The notes below the pieces were generated by a model. It made no database searches, was not told where the DNA came from, and saw only the letters and a list, made by a program, of their open reading frames with translations. Shown one piece after another: positions 34,282 to 42,703 of a stretch of 64,000 nucleotides of DNA. The stretch is taken from contig CAWCIV010000004.1 in assembly GCA_963795805.1 (NCBI GenBank), positions 1,240,001 through 1,304,000 on the forward strand. The letters are read 5' to 3'. Every line of letters begins with the position of its first letter. Positions within the stretch are counted from its first letter, which is position 1. Position numbers and translations under genes: made by a program. Source of the DNA: JALYYC01 sp963795805. GTDB lineage: Bacteria; Chloroflexota; Dormibacteria; CF-121.

Positions 34282-35896
34282 AGGCCCGGTGCATCCGCGC
34301 CACGTTAGCGAGCGTGTCGATGTCACGAACCGTCTTGTCCCGCCGTATCTGCTTGATTCGAGGAAAGCGCAGGGCGTACCCGGAGTTGTGGCGGCCTGAC
34401 TCCATGATCGCGTCGAAGGCGACCTCTAGGACCACCTCGGGCTGGACCAGCCGGAAGCGCCCGTAATCCTTTAGCGTGATCGACTTGAAGTGTTCGGTCA
34501 TCGAGGCGATCTCGGCGTCGGTGAGCCCCGAGTAGGCCTTCCCGATGTTGACCAGTCGGTCGCCCGCGGCGTCGTAGACGGCGAAGGTGTAGTCGGAGAG
34601 TACGTTCTTGCGCTTCCCGTGGCCGACCTCGACACCGGTCACGACGACGTCGAGGGTCGCCAGCGCCCTCTTCAGCTTCAGCCATCCAAGACCGCGACGT
34701 CCCGGCGTATAGACGCTCTCGGGATCCTTCACCATCAGTCCCTCATTGTTTCGTGACCGGGCGCCATCGAAGATCCGATCGAGCTCGCCGGCGTCGAGCG
34801 CCCGGATCAGGTAGGCGAGCATGAAGGGGGAGGGGAGGCTCAGCGCATCGAGCTGGCGGCGTCGCTCGCGCAAGGGGTCGAGCAGCAGGTTTCGGCCATC
34901 GAGGTAGAGCAGGTCGAAGGCGACGAAGATCACCGGCACCTCGGCGAGGAGTTCCGCGGTGACCACCTTGCGCCCGAGCCGATGCTGCAGCTCGAAGAAG
35001 GGTAAGACGACCCCGTCCTTGAAGGCAAGCAGCTCCCCGTCGAGCAGCAGCGTATGCGGCACGGCCTGGGCCGCGGCGACGACCTCGGGGAACGCGGAGG
35101 TGACTTCATTGAGGTCGCGGGAGTAGAGCACGACGCGATCCCCTTCCTTGTGCAGCTGGCCGCGGATGCCATCGTATTTGTCTTCGACCCAGGCCTCCCC
35201 CCCGACGCGGCGCATGATCGCCTCCGCATCCTCCTCTGGCGACGCCAGCATGAACTGGAGCGGATGCATCAGTCGCAGCGCCGCACTGCGCAGCGCGCCG
35301 CGGCGGGCCAGCACCGCCACCTCGCCGAGGTCCCCGGTCAACATGCTCGCCCATGACACGTCGTTGAGCGGCGCCCCAAAGGCTCTCGCGATCGCATCCT
35401 CGACGAGACCGGCACGCAAGCCGATCCGCAGGTCGCCGGTCAGGATCTTGACGATGTATTTGGCCTCGACGGGCGCCAACTGATCGAGCAGGCCCTGGAG
35501 GATCGCGGCCTTCTTTTTGGCGGTACGCTCCTGGTGCATCTGGGCGAAGGCCTTGCTGACGTCGGCGACGCTGGTTGGACGAGGATGCGTGTGTCCTTCG
35601 AGGATTTCCTGGACGACATCGCCGACGTCGCTATGGCGCATATAGGACTCGCCGAGCGCCGCCTCGTCGACGCCGGCGAGGGCGCAGACGGCGGTCCGGA
35701 TGACGCTATAGCCCAGGTTGAGTTTTCGCTGATCCCGGTCGGGAAAGGGTCGGGCGCTGAAGAACACGGCGGCGATCGCCAGTTCCGCATCGTCGAGTGC
35801 GCCGAAATATTCCCCGAGGACGCGGGCCTTTTCCAGCTTGCTGGTCGTCGCACGGATGGCCTCGCCTGCGCGGGCGAATGCGTCCATGCCTCCCAT
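34238..35896 (-). CDS. ATP-dependent DNA ligase (archaeal/LigB-like)
   Basis: The 552-residue enzyme has an N-terminal DNA-binding domain, then the adenylation motif EDKYDGIRGQ with Lys near residue 241. LYSRDLNEVT, LLDGELLAF, FVAFDLLYLDG, EGLMVKDP and WLKLKR are nucleotidyl transferase motifs III-V. The OB-fold end has FPRIKQIRRDK. It uses ATP, unlike the main bacterial LigA. No Ku or polymerase domain is adjacent, so it is probably a repair ligase outside the LigD pathway. It starts near GTG/ATG 35896, close to the lipoprotein gene. Confidence 0.92.
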   Translation of the reverse strand: MGGMDAFARAGEAIRATTSKLEKARVLGEYFGALDDAELAIAAVFFSARPFPDRDQRKLNLGYSVIRTAVCALAGVDEAALGESYMRHSDVGDVVQEILEGHTHPRPTSVADVSKAFAQMHQERTAKKKAAILQGLLDQLAPVEAKYIVKILTGDLRIGLRAGLVEDAIARAFGAPLNDVSWASMLTGDLGEVAVLARRGALRSAALRLMHPLQFMLASPEEDAEAIMRRVGGEAWVEDKYDGIRGQLHKEGDRVVLYSRDLNEVTSAFPEVVAAAQAVPHTLLLDGELLAFKDGVVLPFFELQHRLGRKVVTAELLAEVPVIFVAFDLLYLDGRNLLLDPLRERRRQLDALSLPSPFMLAYLIRALDAGELDRIFDGARSRNNEGLMVKDPESVYTPGRRGLGWLKLKRALATLDVVVTGVEVGHGKRKNVLSDYTFAVYDAAGDRLVNIGKAYSGLTDAEIASMTEHFKSITLKDYGRFRLVQPEVVLEVAFDAIMESGRHNSGYALRFPRIKQIRRDKTVRDIDTLANVARMHRAFTGERVQLVEPAQP

Positions 35897-35900
35897 CGGG

Positions 35901-36515
35901 CTAGCCCGGCGTCACCTGGGCGGCCGGAGGCGGGGTGACCAGGGTCCCGTTGTTGTATTTGTCGAAAGTCAGGGTGATGGAGTCACCCGTGCCCTGGGTC
36001 TCGACGTACTTGATCGGGTACCCGTCGCTCTCGCGGATGTAGGCATCGAACGGGTTGCCGCCGCTGTCCTTGGCACTGGCATGCCAGGCCTTGCCTTGCG
36101 GCAGAACTTCCTCACCGATGTACTTCTGCGCGCTGGCGCCGGCGAACACCTGGGGACCGATGCCGCCCGTGGCATCGGCTTTCGACAGCCATTTGGTGGC
36201 CCCGGGGGTTTGTAGCCCGTAATCGGTGCCGCCGACCGAGATCTGTTCAAAGCTAACCACCTGGCCACCGACCGTTGTTATGAACTTGAACCGGCCGGCC
36301 TGTTGCGGCTTGTAGTTCAGCTGACCGTCGCCCGAGACCGTGACCGTCGCCCCATTGTTGAGCAGCTTGCCCGTGACGACGAAGTGCGCATCCTTGAGGC
36401 TCGACTGCTGCGGTTTGGCAAGCACGTCCTTGGCCGTCGGCGCAACCTGCGTTGGATAGCCGCATGCCGCCAGGCTCACGACCAGGGCGGCGCTCGCGAT
36501 CAGGAGTTTTTTCAC
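35901..36515 (-). CDS. Lipoprotein of unknown function (LppX/LprAFG-like fold possible)
   Basis: GTG 36515 starts a 204-residue protein with a lipobox, VVSLAACGYP. After a short spacer it reads SSLKDAHFVVTGKLLNNGATVTVSGDG, TTVGGQVVSFEQISVGGTDY and GYPIKYVETQG. The alternation of small hydrophobic strands around a ligand cavity is reminiscent of the LppX/LprG fold. That fold assignment is a guess from pattern only. It ends 4 bases upstream of the ligase start and may share its transcript. Confidence 0.75.
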   Translation of the reverse strand: MKKLLIASAALVVSLAACGYPTQVAPTAKDVLAKPQQSSLKDAHFVVTGKLLNNGATVTVSGDGQLNYKPQQAGRFKFITTVGGQVVSFEQISVGGTDYGLQTPGATKWLSKADATGGIGPQVFAGASAQKYIGEEVLPQGKAWHASAKDSGGNPFDAYIRESDGYPIKYVETQGTGDSITLTFDKYNNGTLVTPPPAAQVTPG

Positions 36516-36554
36516 CGGTCAATCCTATCGGGTCCGGCGTCTTACTCTTGATGC

Positions 36555-37304
36555 ATGAGCATGCACGAAACCGCACTGGCCGGCTTCGGTCGTGGCGCCC
36601 CCGCCTACGAGCGTGGCCGACCAGGATACCCGCAGGACGCGGCTGACTGGATGCTCGAGCGGCTTGCCATCGGCGCGGGGAGTTCCGTGGCGGACCTTGG
36701 CGCCGGAACGGGGAAATTCACACGATTGCTCGTTCCCAGCGGCGCCCGAGTGTACGCGATCGAACCGTCGGCGGGCATGCGCGAGGAGCTGCATCGCGCC
36801 GTTCCGACCGCGACCATTCTCGATGCTGGCGCGCACGCGATTCCGCTGCCCGACGGTGCCCTCGACGCCGTCACCGCGGCCCAGTCGTTCCACTGGTTTG
36901 CGACCGACTCCGTGCTCGCGGAGCTCCAGCGCGTCCTGCGCGCCGGCGGTGGCATCGGCCTGGTCTGGAACCGTCGCGACCTGGAGGACCCGGTCCACCT
37001 GGCCCTCGAAGCCGTCGTCGCCGCTTATCGCGGCGCCACCCCGGCCCACGAGACGGATCGGTGGATGGATGTCATGAGCCGGACGCATCTGTTCGAGCCG
37101 ATTGGCCGCCGGGAATTCAGATACCTCCAGCACGTCGACCGTGCCGGGCTTGCGGACCGCGTCTTATCAATCAGCTTCATCGCGGCGCTGGATGAGCACA
37201 CCCGAGCCGCCATCGCCGGCCAGGTGGCGCAGATCGCCGGCGATCGGTCGCACTTCGACCTCCCCTACCGGACACAGGCCTACCTCTATCGCCGGACCGG
37301 CTAG
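36555..37304 (+). CDS. Class I SAM-dependent methyltransferase
   Basis: The 249-residue protein has the type 11 methyltransferase core: VADLGAGTGKFTRLLV (motif I, about residues 44-59), VYAIEPSAGM, and FHWFATDSVLAELQRVLRAGG. The N terminus FGRGAPAYERGRPGYP is the usual lead-in of this subfamily. Target unknown. It is divergent from the lipoprotein gene and its stop overlaps the convergent small gene by 4 bases. Confidence 0.88.
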   Translation: MSMHETALAGFGRGAPAYERGRPGYPQDAADWMLERLAIGAGSSVADLGAGTGKFTRLLVPSGARVYAIEPSAGMREELHRAVPTATILDAGAHAIPLPDGALDAVTAAQSFHWFATDSVLAELQRVLRAGGGIGLVWNRRDLEDPVHLALEAVVAAYRGATPAHETDRWMDVMSRTHLFEPIGRREFRYLQHVDRAGLADRVLSISFIAALDEHTRAAIAGQVAQIAGDRSHFDLPYRTQAYLYRRTG

Positions 37305-37705
37305 CGCCCCAAACCGCCGACCGACCAGATCCGCCGTTCGGGCGCCTCGAGGGGTGAAGCCACGTTATCGGCCGGATCGTCCGATCGTGCGCGGGTCGGG
37401 GCGATCAGCTCCTGGACCTCGAAGATCGTGTCGATCAGCCGCGGGGTCGAGACGCCGGATTTGAGCAGGGGCCGGAATCGGCCGATGGCGCCCGGCCATT
37501 CCTCCAGGGTCTCGACCAGTTCGCCAAGCAGCGGATCGAATCGGGGCGGGACGGCGCGGACGCCTTCGAGGTTGAGCTCTTCCAGCTGACTCAGGAGCAT
37601 GTCCGTCAGCCGCTTCGGGCGTCGCGCGCCAGCCGCCCGGCGGGCACGCTCGCGTTCCTCGGCTTCCCGAATCTCCTGGTTTGCGCTCGACAATGGCCCT
37701 GCCAA
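37301..37705 (-). CDS. Small conserved protein, paralogue of the gene at 19.3 kb
   Basis: I place the start at TTG 37705, 6 bases after GGGAGG. The frame is open to 37771, but that stretch holds the promoter (TATGAT). The product is about 134 residues: ANQEIREAEERERARR, then LTDMLLSQLEELNLEGVRAVPPRFDPLL and TPRLIDTIFEVQEL. The 19.3-kb paralogue shares the spacing LxxQLEExxLxGxxxVPxxFxP and the C-terminal DxxFxxQEQL/VQEL helix. All-helical; function unknown. Confidence 0.65.
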   Translation of the reverse strand: MAGPLSSANQEIREAEERERARRAAGARRPKRLTDMLLSQLEELNLEGVRAVPPRFDPLLGELVETLEEWPGAIGRFRPLLKSGVSTPRLIDTIFEVQELIAPTRARSDDPADNVASPLEAPERRIWSVGGLGR

Positions 37706-37741
37706 CGGCGTCCTCCCAAATGGACGGCCTGAAACAACTCC

Positions 37742-37771
37742 ATCATATCTTATGACAATCATGGTGTCCAA
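37742..37771 (-). promoter_or_regulatory. Promoter of the small conserved gene
   Basis: Minus strand: TTGGAC (37771-37766), 18 bases, TATGAT (37747-37742), about 37 bases before the preferred TTG start. Confidence 0.55.
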
Positions 37772-37831
37772 TATTCGCGAAGCCGGTGGGCGGCTCGGCG
37801 CCCGATCGGTTTCCCGCCATAATTCGCTTCG

Positions 37832-40003
37832 TTGCGTCCTGCCCGCCGCTGTGCCGGCACCGTCCTCACCACGTTGCTACTCGGGCTCGGCCTGGCTGGC
37901 TGTGCCAGCCCGGCTGCGGCGGCCGAGCTGAGCCCGACGCTGACCTTCAAGACCGTCGGCGGAAGCCGGGTGGCATTCCAGAATGGCCTTCCCGTCCCGA
38001 CCTTCGCCTTCCAGCCACGCCTGCGCCTGGACCTCACTGGTCGATGGCGTGTCGACCGGATGGTGATGGACAGCGACCTCTCACTTGCGGGGCGACCGAC
38101 CGCGCTTCCCCGGATCGTGGCCCAGGGAGCGGGCCGCGAGAAACCCAGCTACAACGACGGCGGCTGGCCCGCAGTGGACGTCCCGGGCTCCTTCGATCCA
38201 CCGCCGTCGACGCCCGTTGATGGGGCCTGGTACCGAAAGGCGTTCGACACTCCCGCCGACTGGCAAAACCAGACCGTCACGCTCAAATTCGGCGCCGCCA
38301 ATTACATCGCGGACGTCTGGCTCAACGGCCACTACCTCGGCTATCACGAGGGTGGCTCGACGCCGTTCGCGTTCGACGTCACCGATGCGCTCGTCGCCGG
38401 CGACGTCAATACCCTCGCCGTACGCGTCGACAACCCCCGCTGGGGTACCCGCCAGGATATCGTGCCCTGGGGCCTGACCGACTGGTGGAATTACGGCGGC
38501 CTCACGCAGCCCGTCTGGTTGGAAGCAACCTCGGCCATTTACGCGGCGCGCGCCGACGTCGTGCCCCACCTGGATGGCGCGGATGTGTACGTCACGCTGC
38601 ACCAGCGCCGCGGCGCTCCGGCGCCGGTGCAGGTCGACCTCAGCCTGTTGCCTGCCACCGTCACACCGGCCAACCAGACGGATGCCGATCCTCGGACCCT
38701 GGTACCAGCCTCGGCCGTACCTATCGCGTCCGAGCGCCTCGACGCCGGCCAGCTCGCCGCCGACGGCACCTCCCAGGTTCACGCGAGCTTTGGGCTGACC
38801 AACGCCGACCTGTGGACGCCCGAGTCGCCGGCCCTCTATGTGCTCGAGGTTCGGGTGCTCTGGGAGGAACGGCCGGTCGATCAGCTCTTCGAGACTTTCG
38901 GCATGCGCCGGATCGCGGTCGATGCGAAGGCGCCTCGGTTGCTGCTCAACGGCAACCCGGTGTCCTACGCCGGCGTCGCGCTGCACGACGAGCGGGTCTA
39001 TCCCGGCTCCGCCGGACAGCCGCGGGGCGGCCCGGTCACCACACCGGATGACGTTCTGCTGGTGTTGCAGAAGGCCAACGCCGCCAACGTCGAGCTGATC
39101 CGAGCCGACCATCACCCGGCCAATCCATTGCTTTTGATGCTGGCCGACCGACTCGGCTACGCGGTCTGGGAGGAGATCCCGCTCTATCACTACACGCCGG
39201 AGACCTTCCGGATCGCGATGGACCGCGGGATCCCGCAACAGATGTTGAGCGAGATGGATCTGCGGGACATGAATCATCCGGCCGTGCTCTTCCACGGGCT
39301 CGCCAACGAGTCCACAGGCGGCGCCGAGCGGCAGCAGGCGCTCACCACGCTGCACCGCTTGGACCGGCAGAACGACGGGACGCGGCTGACGGGCCAGGCG
39401 GCGTACGGGTCTCAGCCGAACGATCCGACCAGCGCGCCGCTCGACATCGCGGGCTATACGAGCTACTACGGTGTCTTCTACGAGCCAGACGCGGCCCCCG
39501 GCACCGCGCAGGCGCTGCGTACGATGCATGCGACGTACCCGAAGAAACCGGTGATGATCATGGAGTTCGGGCGCTGGGCGGACGACCCCTCGCAGCAGGG
39601 CGAGCAGCGCCGCATTCTTGTCGATAGCTACCAGGCGGCGGCGCCCCTGCTCGATACGAACCCCGGCGGATTCGTCGGGGCGACGGTCTGGTGGACGCTG
39701 GACGACTACTGGACGCAACGGCCCGGCGTGAAGATCGAGCACTTCGGCCTGTACCAGCCCAGCGGCGACGCGCGGCTGGCCGGTGTCCAGGCCGCCGAAC
39801 TCTTCAGTGGCAGCGCCGGCCAGGGCCCGCAACGGAAGATCGTGTCGAGCGGCTCCGGTGCGGCCCGGGAGCCAGTCCAGGGCAGCGTGCGCTTTCTCGG
39901 CTATCTGGCCTACGCCCTGACCGTCGCGCTCGGGATCCCGGCCCTCCTGCTCTTGGTGCTCCTGGTCGCGCCTCGGCGGGGCCGGCGGGCGGCGGCATCG
40001 TGA
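37832..40003 (+). CDS. Membrane-tethered family 2 glycoside hydrolase (beta-galactosidase/glucuronidase type)
   Basis: TTG 37832 starts a 723-residue protein with a lipoprotein signal (LLLGLGLAGCASP). A sugar-binding jelly roll follows (about 50-220; GAWYRKAFDTPADW, DVWLNGHYLGYHEGG), then an Ig-like domain and a TIM barrel. The acid/base Glu is in FHGLANES (near 493) and the nucleophile Glu in VMIMEFG (near 577). VWWTLDDYW is the usual aromatic end of the barrel. A C-terminal helix (LAYALTVALGIPALLLLVLL) with a basic tail gives a second membrane anchor. It should act outside the cell on plant- or wall-derived sugars. The small membrane gene downstream is coupled (TGATG). Confidence 0.88.
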   Translation: MRPARRCAGTVLTTLLLGLGLAGCASPAAAAELSPTLTFKTVGGSRVAFQNGLPVPTFAFQPRLRLDLTGRWRVDRMVMDSDLSLAGRPTALPRIVAQGAGREKPSYNDGGWPAVDVPGSFDPPPSTPVDGAWYRKAFDTPADWQNQTVTLKFGAANYIADVWLNGHYLGYHEGGSTPFAFDVTDALVAGDVNTLAVRVDNPRWGTRQDIVPWGLTDWWNYGGLTQPVWLEATSAIYAARADVVPHLDGADVYVTLHQRRGAPAPVQVDLSLLPATVTPANQTDADPRTLVPASAVPIASERLDAGQLAADGTSQVHASFGLTNADLWTPESPALYVLEVRVLWEERPVDQLFETFGMRRIAVDAKAPRLLLNGNPVSYAGVALHDERVYPGSAGQPRGGPVTTPDDVLLVLQKANAANVELIRADHHPANPLLLMLADRLGYAVWEEIPLYHYTPETFRIAMDRGIPQQMLSEMDLRDMNHPAVLFHGLANESTGGAERQQALTTLHRLDRQNDGTRLTGQAAYGSQPNDPTSAPLDIAGYTSYYGVFYEPDAAPGTAQALRTMHATYPKKPVMIMEFGRWADDPSQQGEQRRILVDSYQAAAPLLDTNPGGFVGATVWWTLDDYWTQRPGVKIEHFGLYQPSGDARLAGVQAAELFSGSAGQGPQRKIVSSGSGAAREPVQGSVRFLGYLAYALTVALGIPALLLLVLLVAPRRGRRAAAS

Positions 40004-40389
40004 TGCGTCAGGTCCATGGTCGCGTCGTCGTCCTCTCGGTGCGCGCCGCCATGATCGCCGGTGCCTGGATCGCCTTCCCGTTGGGATTGGTCGCCGGATG
40101 CATCCTGGGCGCCGGTATCGCCTGGTTCGCCGGGGCCGTGCTCGCCTGGCAGGTCCAGCTGAGCCTGACTCTGGGGGTGACCGAGCAACTGCTTCCCTTC
40201 GGGAGTCAGCAACCAGTCCTGGAGAGCATCCGATCCAGCTGGTACCTGGTGATTCCGGTCGTCGGGATCGCGTTCGGCGTCTTCGCGGGTGTGCTCGGGG
40301 CGCTCATCGGCGGCCTGGTAGCCGCCTCGTACAATCGGTCGCCCTTCGGCGTGCGGGTGACGGTCGAGGTCCCGGAGGAGGAGTCGTAG
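40003..40389 (+). CDS. Small membrane protein coupled to the GH2 gene
   Basis: ATG 40003 overlaps the GH2 stop by one base. The 128-residue protein has an N-terminal helix pair (AAMIAGAWIAFPLGLVAGCI, then GAGIAWFAGAVLAW) and a third near the C terminus (LVIPVVGIAFGVFAGVLGAL). It ends in VEVPEEES. It has no recognisable family. It may help anchor or localise the hydrolase, judged only from coupling. Confidence 0.65.
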   Translation: MRQVHGRVVVLSVRAAMIAGAWIAFPLGLVAGCILGAGIAWFAGAVLAWQVQLSLTLGVTEQLLPFGSQQPVLESIRSSWYLVIPVVGIAFGVFAGVLGALIGGLVAASYNRSPFGVRVTVEVPEEES

Positions 40390-40458
40390 CGCACCTGTCA
40401 CGACCCTCTAATCGTGCTCCAATGACCCAGCGTCGAATTCGCTCTACCGTCAGGCCAC

Positions 40459-41484
40459 ATGCCGTCCATTCGACCTGGTCTGCGAACCCTGCTCACGTAT
40501 GGGCTGGGCCTCTCATTGCTGATTCCGCTGGGAACCAGCGCGCACGCGCAGTACATCGCACCCGCCAGTTCGGTGCGCCATACCGGGCCACTGCCGGTTC
40601 GGGAGGCGACCAGTTCGGTGCCCGCCACCGCCACGCTCCCGACCGTGACAACCGTCCTCCAGCCGTCCGCCTTCGACCAGCTGCAGGCGGACCTCAACGC
40701 CATCGTCAGCCAGAGCGGTGCTCAGGTCGGCATCAGCCTGGAGGAGCTCAGCGGCCGCGGACGGCAGCCGATCACACTCAACGGTGACCACCTCTTTTAC
40801 GCGGCTAGCGAATACAAGCTCCCGCTCTTGATGGCGGAGGCGCAACAGGTGGCCAGCGGACAGGCCAGCCCCGGCGACCGACTCTGCTATCGCCCGTCTG
40901 ACATCGAGGACGGCTGGTTCACCGACTACGAGCCTGGCGCCTGCTTCTCGCGCGCCGAGCTGGTGGCCCGTGCCGGCCGCTACTCCGACAACACGGCGGC
41001 CCGGATCCTGGTCCGCTACCTCGGCGGCCCCGGCGCGCTGAACGCCTACGCCCATGCCGCCGGCATGACCCACTCCACCCTCTGGGACCCGAACACGACC
41101 ACTGCGAACGACCTCGCGGCCCTCTGGCTGTCGGAAGTCCTGGGCGGACTTGGTGGCTCCGCGGCGCAGGGCTGGCTGTATCCGATCCTGACCCATACGG
41201 CGGCCGAATCCGGGATTCCGGCGGGGCTGCCGCCGACGGCCACCGTCGTGCACAAGACCGGCGACATGTACGGGGTCGTGCTCGATGCCGCTCTTATCCG
41301 CAACGGCCAGGTCCAGTATGTCCTCGTGGTCGGCGTCGCTGGACTTGACGAGCCAGCCGGCTGGGGCGTCATCCAACGGATCTCGGCGCGGATCTGGCAG
41401 TACGAATCCGGACGACCCGACTACGTGGCGCCGCCGACGGTGGTCGCACCGGTCTCAAAGATGCGTCCCGATCCGCGCCACTAA
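40459..41484 (+). CDS. Exported serine beta-lactamase-fold protein (class A-like)
   Basis: The 341-residue protein has a signal peptide (LLTYGLGLSLLIPLGTSAHA). Active-site elements are AASEYK (Ser near residue 118, SxxK), YSDNTA (SDN near 176) and VHKTGD (KTG near 266). The region that in class A enzymes holds Glu166 (ExxLN) reads LWDPNTTTANDLA, where I see TTTANDLA but no clear Glu. Deacylation of beta-lactams may therefore be poor, and a peptidase or PBP-like role is possible. The ~60 residues between the signal and the domain are Thr/Ser/Pro-rich. Confidence 0.82.
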   Translation: MPSIRPGLRTLLTYGLGLSLLIPLGTSAHAQYIAPASSVRHTGPLPVREATSSVPATATLPTVTTVLQPSAFDQLQADLNAIVSQSGAQVGISLEELSGRGRQPITLNGDHLFYAASEYKLPLLMAEAQQVASGQASPGDRLCYRPSDIEDGWFTDYEPGACFSRAELVARAGRYSDNTAARILVRYLGGPGALNAYAHAAGMTHSTLWDPNTTTANDLAALWLSEVLGGLGGSAAQGWLYPILTHTAAESGIPAGLPPTATVVHKTGDMYGVVLDAALIRNGQVQYVLVVGVAGLDEPAGWGVIQRISARIWQYESGRPDYVAPPTVVAPVSKMRPDPRH

Positions 41485-41535
41485 GGCAGGACTCACGGCT
41501 GTAACTTTCGTTGCAGGCTGGCGTTACTCAGCTGA

Positions 41536-42117
41536 ATGCGCGGCGGGCTCGTGCTCTTGCTCCCGATGATGCTCTGCCTGAGTGCCTGCGCCGCCTTGCG
41601 CGGAGCCGCCGGCGGGGGTATCCAGTCACCGCCGCCGTCCGAAACGCCATCGCCCCTCGCGTCGCCGGCGCCGGCTGGCCTCATTCCGTGGACCGACACC
41701 CGGCCGAACGGGTTCCACCGGGGGTTGGCTATGGCGGTGGATGGTACGCCGGCCGGGCCGCAACGGTTCTGGTCGGCCACCCTGACCGCGCCCTCGGTGG
41801 TTCGGGCAGGCCAGCGGTTGGATTACCAAATCACCCTGACGAACGTCTTCGACCGGGCGCTGGCCTTTCCCAATGGGTGCCCTGCATACCTGGAGGCGCT
41901 CGCCGGACCCGGCAACTGGACAACCGGGAAGGAATGGTTTGTCCTGAACTGCGCCGGCATCGGCGTGATCCAGGCGGGTGCTTCGGTACGCCTGGCCATG
42001 GCGATCGACGTTCCGGCAACGGCGCCGCTCGGGACGTCCTCACTCCTGTGGGAACTCGACAACGGTGAGACCAGCTGGGGCGGCTCAACGGCCTCGGTGA
42101 CGATCTCGCCGAACTAA
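41536..42117 (+). CDS. Lipoprotein with an Ig-like domain
   Basis: The 193-residue protein has a lipobox LMLCLSACAAL, written in the sequence as MMLCLSACAAL. A Pro/Ser linker is followed by one beta-sandwich domain: LTAPSVVRAGQRLDYQITLTN, NGCPAYLEALAG, and WELDNGETSWGGSTASVTIS. The two Cys of this domain (NGCP, LNCAG) may form a disulphide. It lies directly upstream of an ECF sigma-factor pair and may belong to its regulon; function otherwise unknown. Confidence 0.75.
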   Translation: MRGGLVLLLPMMLCLSACAALRGAAGGGIQSPPPSETPSPLASPAPAGLIPWTDTRPNGFHRGLAMAVDGTPAGPQRFWSATLTAPSVVRAGQRLDYQITLTNVFDRALAFPNGCPAYLEALAGPGNWTTGKEWFVLNCAGIGVIQAGASVRLAMAIDVPATAPLGTSSLLWELDNGETSWGGSTASVTISPN

Positions 42118-42166
42118 GAACACGCCCGGATGCAACCATAGTCCGGATCGCCGTGTCTTAACTGGT

Positions 42167-42703
42167 GTGGCGCATGCAATGACAATCTCGGCTGACGACC
42201 GTTTCCGGGATCGGGCAATGGCGGGCGACGAGGCAGCCTTTGCCGCCCTGGTGGGCCCGTTGGTCGAGCCGGCGCTTCGGCTCGCCTACTCCGTGCTCGG
42301 CGATCGCGCTGAGGCTGAAGATGCCACGCAGGAGGCGCTGACCAGCGCCTGGCGCAAGCTCGGCCAGCTTCGGCCAGGGAGCCCGGTCCGTCCCTGGCTG
42401 CTCGCGATCGTGATGAACCGCTGTCGCAACGTCCGCCGGACTCGCTGGTTCCGACTGGTGCGGGTGCCCGATGTCTTTGAGTCGGCCTCCGGAGCGGAGC
42501 CGGGCGTGGAGCATCTCGACCTCGAGCGGGCGATGGCTCGGCTCCCTCAACCCGATCGCCAGGCCCTGTTCCTCCACTTCTATCTCGATCTGCCGATCGA
42601 CGAGGTGGCGATCGCCATGGGCGTCTCCACCAGCGCCGCGAAGACGCGCATCTACCGCGCCTGTCACCGGCTTCGGCCGGATCTCACCGAGGAGGACATC
42701 TGA
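42167..42703 (+). CDS. ECF RNA polymerase sigma factor
   Basis: GTG 42167 begins a 178-residue sigma factor. Region 2: AALVGPLVEPALRLAYSVLGDRAEAEDATQEAL, then AWRKLGQL and RPWLLAIVMNRCRNVRR. Region 4: MARLPQPDRQALFLHFYLDLPIDEVAIAMGVS and SAAKTRIYRACHRLR. It overlaps by one base (TGATG) the downstream membrane gene, which is probably its anti-sigma or sensor partner. Upstream DNA has CAACC-N15-GTGTCTTA, a possible ECF-type promoter. Confidence 0.92.
   Translation: MAHAMTISADDRFRDRAMAGDEAAFAALVGPLVEPALRLAYSVLGDRAEAEDATQEALTSAWRKLGQLRPGSPVRPWLLAIVMNRCRNVRRTRWFRLVRVPDVFESASGAEPGVEHLDLERAMARLPQPDRQALFLHFYLDLPIDEVAIAMGVSTSAAKTRIYRACHRLRPDLTEEDI

Noticed and set aside
38081..39832. 583-residue minus-strand open frame
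   Set aside because: It is antisense to the GH2 gene with all catalytic motifs on the other strand.
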